From: Acidimicrobiia bacterium | GTDB lineage: Bacteria > Actinomycetota > Acidimicrobiia > IMCC26256 > JAENVU01 | Direction: 5' to 3' | Length of the DNA: 6,681 nt | Assembly (NCBI GenBank): GCA_025357995.1 | Contig: JANYLF010000223.1 | Coordinates: 1-6,681 of the forward strand | Shown here: positions 5,956-6,681 of the stretch, in pieces | Layout of the letters: the number at the start of each line of letters is the position of its first letter | How positions within the stretch are numbered: position 1 is the stretch's first letter | Notes under the pieces: model-generated | Databases searched by the model: none | What the model was told of the DNA's origin: nothing | What the model saw: the letters and a program-made list of their open reading frames with translations, nothing else | Made by a program: the position numbers and the translations under genes

Positions 5956-6681
5956 GTGAAACGCGGGTGCGGTCCAGCATCATCGGCGTTGTGGTGCTGG
6001 CGCTCTTCAGCGCGCTCTTTGCGCGCCTGTGGTATCTCCAGGTCGCGGCGACCGCCCAGTTCAGTGCCGCGGCGACGAGCAACTCGGTGCGGGAGATTGC
6101 CGACCCACCGGTGCGCGGCCGCATCCTCGACGCACAGGGAAAGGTGCTGGTCGACAATCGACTCGAGAGCCAGATCACGGTGAGTCGCAAGCTCGACGTG
6201 AAGACGCAGAAGCTGGTGCTCGATCGGCTGGCGAAGTTGTTGGTCGTCCCCGTCGCGCAACTCGCCGCCAAGCTCGGCGACCCGCGGATCTCGCCGTATA
6301 CGGCGGTGCCGGTGAAGTCGGGAGTCGACTCGCCCACGCTGGCGTACATCGCGGAGCACCGGTCGCAGTTTCCGGGCGTGGAGGCGGCAGCGGTGCCGGT
6401 CCGGGAGTACCCCAATGGCACGCTCGCGTCGCACGCGCTCGGGTATTTGGGTGAGATCACCGCCGCGGAGCTCAAGGCTCAGGTCACTCCGAACCAATAC
6501 CAACTGGGCGACAAGATCGGCAAGAGCGGAGTGGAGCTCACCTACGAGTCCGATTTACGCGGTCGCCCCGGCGTGCGCCAGGTCGAAGTCGACGCGACGG
6601 GTCGCGTCCTGCGCCAAATCCATTCGCGAGCGTCCGTGCCTGGAAACGACGTGCATCTCACGCTCGACGTCGACGTGCAGC
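5952..6681 (+). CDS. mrdA: class B penicillin-binding protein, elongation type (PBP2-like), N-terminal part
   Basis: Peptidoglycan D,D-transpeptidase of the elongasome. Only the first 243 codons are in the window, the frame is open to the last base, and the catalytic SxxK, SxN and KTG motifs lie beyond it. A short cytoplasmic tail is followed by one membrane helix at about 9-31 ending in RLWYLQV, the typical class B anchor. The pedestal domain begins with VRGRILDAQGKVLVDNR (54-70). Further family blocks are YPNGTLASHALGYLGEI (153-169), IGKSGVELTYESDLRG (189-204), VDATGRVLR (213-221) and VPGNDVHLTLDVDVQ (229-243), which normally precedes the transpeptidase domain. Position directly after mreD identifies it as PBP2/MrdA rather than FtsI. 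In-frame TGA at 5943 leaves ATG 5952 as the first possible start. No real ribosome binding site is visible, consistent with coupling through the MIEPA mini-ORF. The next gene outside is expected to be rodA. Confidence 0.93.
   Translation, partial: MSETRVRSSIIGVVVLALFSALFARLWYLQVAATAQFSAAATSNSVREIADPPVRGRILDAQGKVLVDNRLESQITVSRKLDVKTQKLVLDRLAKLLVVPVAQLAAKLGDPRISPYTAVPVKSGVDSPTLAYIAEHRSQFPGVEAAAVPVREYPNGTLASHALGYLGEITAAELKAQVTPNQYQLGDKIGKSGVELTYESDLRGRPGVRQVEVDATGRVLRQIHSRASVPGNDVHLTLDVDVQ

Noticed and set aside
5929..5960. A frameshift joining mreD to the PBP gene
   Set aside because: Both proteins are complete at the junction: MreD has its full membrane core and the PBP has a normal N-terminal anchor. 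The compact overlaps explain the layout.
5439..6503. A 354-codon - strand open frame opposite mreD and the PBP gene
   Set aside because: It is a shadow of two strongly supported genes, with an Arg/Pro-rich composition and no recognisable domain.
1..6681. Mobile element, CRISPR, tRNA or horizontally acquired island
   Set aside because: No long direct or inverted repeats, integrase or transposase motifs, cloverleaf-like sequences or composition breaks were seen; gene order is housekeeping.

Overview
The window reads as an ordinary chromosomal segment of a high-GC actinobacterium. Every gene is on the + strand, tightly packed, with strong G/C bias at third codon positions and several GTG starts. 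The order valS - folC - (one variable gene) - ndk - mreB - mreC - mreD - class B PBP is, from general knowledge, the order found in MreB-containing Actinobacteria such as Streptomyces. A Mycobacterium-type genome without mreBCD is excluded. The TANNNT -10 elements and a probable leaderless ndk suggest an Acidimicrobiia-like lineage, but this taxonomic placement is inference.

Left part (1-2993): the 3' end of valyl-tRNA synthetase, with its KMSKS loop and anticodon-binding domain, runs into folylpolyglutamate synthase through a 4-base GTGA stop/start overlap. A 99-base gap with a small GC hairpin follows. Next comes a 220-residue protein of the mycothiol-dependent maleylpyruvate isomerase N-terminal / DinB-like metal-binding superfamily, in the slot where Streptomyces carries a small membrane protein gene.

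Middle (2994-4559): nucleoside diphosphate kinase, probably transcribed from its own promoter as a leaderless or nearly leaderless mRNA, then mreB with its own candidate -10 and a good GGAGG ribosome binding site.

Right part (4560-6681): mreC, mreD and the first 243 codons of an elongation-type class B penicillin-binding protein, which runs off the window. MreB filaments, the MreC/MreD membrane scaffold and the PBP form the elongasome that inserts lateral-wall peptidoglycan. The junctions are the most interesting part. The mreB/mreC junction holds three alternating CTGAG/CTCAG arms that can form two mutually exclusive hairpins. The mreD/PBP junction holds a five-codon mini-ORF (MIEPA) that overlaps the mreD stop and the PBP start by ATGA at each end, which suggests relay translational coupling.

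I see no tRNA, rRNA, CRISPR, insertion sequence, phage gene or other mobile element, and no clearly novel multi-gene system.
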